Shown here: positions 22,097 through 22,213 of the stretch, one piece after another
Layout of the letters: every line of letters starts with the position of its first letter
How positions within the stretch are numbered: the first letter of the stretch is position 1
Origin: Lentihominibacter excrementipullorum
Lineage (GTDB): Bacteria; Bacillota; Clostridia; Peptostreptococcales; Anaerovoracaceae
DNA length: 22,213 nucleotides
Direction of reading: 5' to 3'
Assembly: GCA_018713975.1 (NCBI GenBank)
Contig: DVOB01000087.1
Coordinates: forward strand, 1-22,213
Notes under the pieces: model-generated
What the model saw: only the letters and a program-made list of their open reading frames with translations
Databases searched by the model: none
Told to the model about the DNA's origin: nothing
Position numbers and translations under genes: made by a program

Positions 22097-22213
22097 ATGC
22101 CTGCAAATATGTTAACTGAAATACTGTCAATACTGCGTTCTCATCTTGACCAAATTATCGGTGCAGATTTAGTTGAAATGATTTTATACGGTTCATTTGC
22201 CAGAGGTGATTTT
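22097..22213 (+). CDS. MNT-type nucleotidyltransferase, 3' partial
   Basis: Only the first 39 residues are in the window. They end in YGSFARGDF, the G-S-x-A-R-G-D core of the minimal nucleotidyltransferase (MNT/MntA) fold; the two metal-binding aspartates would follow. Short proteins of this type are usually antitoxins that AMPylate a HEPN RNase encoded beside them. ATG 22097 is preferred, 8 nt after AGGAG; ATG 22091 is only 2 nt away. The gene and its upstream region are clearly more AT-rich than the rest of the window, in line with acquisition by transfer. Whether a HEPN gene follows cannot be seen. Confidence 0.75.
   Translation, partial: MPANMLTEILSILRSHLDQIIGADLVEMILYGSFARGDF

Noticed and set aside
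1..22213. CRISPR array, insertion sequence, integrase or prophage genes
   Set aside because: No regularly spaced repeats, transposase motifs or phage-type genes were seen on either strand.

Overview
The window looks like chromosomal DNA of an anaerobic member of the Bacillota (Clostridia), at roughly 50 % GC. The signs are strong AGGAGG-type ribosome binding sites, sigma-70/sigma-A-like promoters, many ferredoxin-type 4Fe-4S proteins, a tungsten-type aldehyde:ferredoxin oxidoreductase (AOR) and a stand-alone flavodoxin. The exact family is not readable from sequence alone; a gut-type amino-acid-using clostridium is my guess.

Layout. Positions 1-931 hold the 3' part of a 4Fe-4S oxidoreductase-type protein and a tiny membrane protein. 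From 941 to 11114 there is a tungsten island on the minus strand. Read in the direction of transcription it contains: a promoter and a long structured leader with an internal terminator; tupA-tupB-tupC (tungstate ABC importer); a second promoter with a ~240-nt leader resembling the Moco/Tuco riboswitch family; a four-cluster ferredoxin; AOR; a terminator and third promoter; then moaD-like, moeB/thiF-like, mobB, moeA and a second moeA fused to a binding-protein-like domain. These genes form one functional unit: import tungstate, build and load the pyranopterin cofactor, and make the W-enzyme with its electron carrier. The early pathway genes (moaA, moaC, moaE, mogA) are not in the window.

Positions 11222-12574 encode a pyruvate carboxylase-B/oxaloacetate decarboxylase-alpha-type carboxyltransferase lacking a biotin domain. 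Positions 12845-15474 hold an alpha/beta hydrolase divergent from an aldo/keto reductase (with C-terminal ferredoxin domain)-flavodoxin operon, separated by a region rich in nested inverted repeats. Positions 15629-17619 hold a MoxR-type AAA+ ATPase and its CoxE-like VWA partner. Positions 17656-18397 contain two gene remnants joined head to tail: the 5' end of a secreted surface protein runs into the 3' end of an aldo/keto reductase. A tRNA-Ala(CGC) gene with its own promoter and terminator follows.

Positions 18885-21934 (plus strand) form a three-gene unit: a LuxR-type regulator, a carbon-nitrogen hydrolase and an APC-family permease, suggesting regulated uptake and hydrolysis of an unidentified amide or nitrile-like compound. 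The window ends in an AT-richer gene for an MNT-type nucleotidyltransferase with its own promoter, possibly the antitoxin half of a HEPN/MNT pair continuing beyond the edge.

The most interesting signals are the two long structured leaders in the tungsten island (one of a recognisable type, one that I do not recognise), the remnant junction at about 18040, and the uncharacterised LuxR-hydrolase-permease module.
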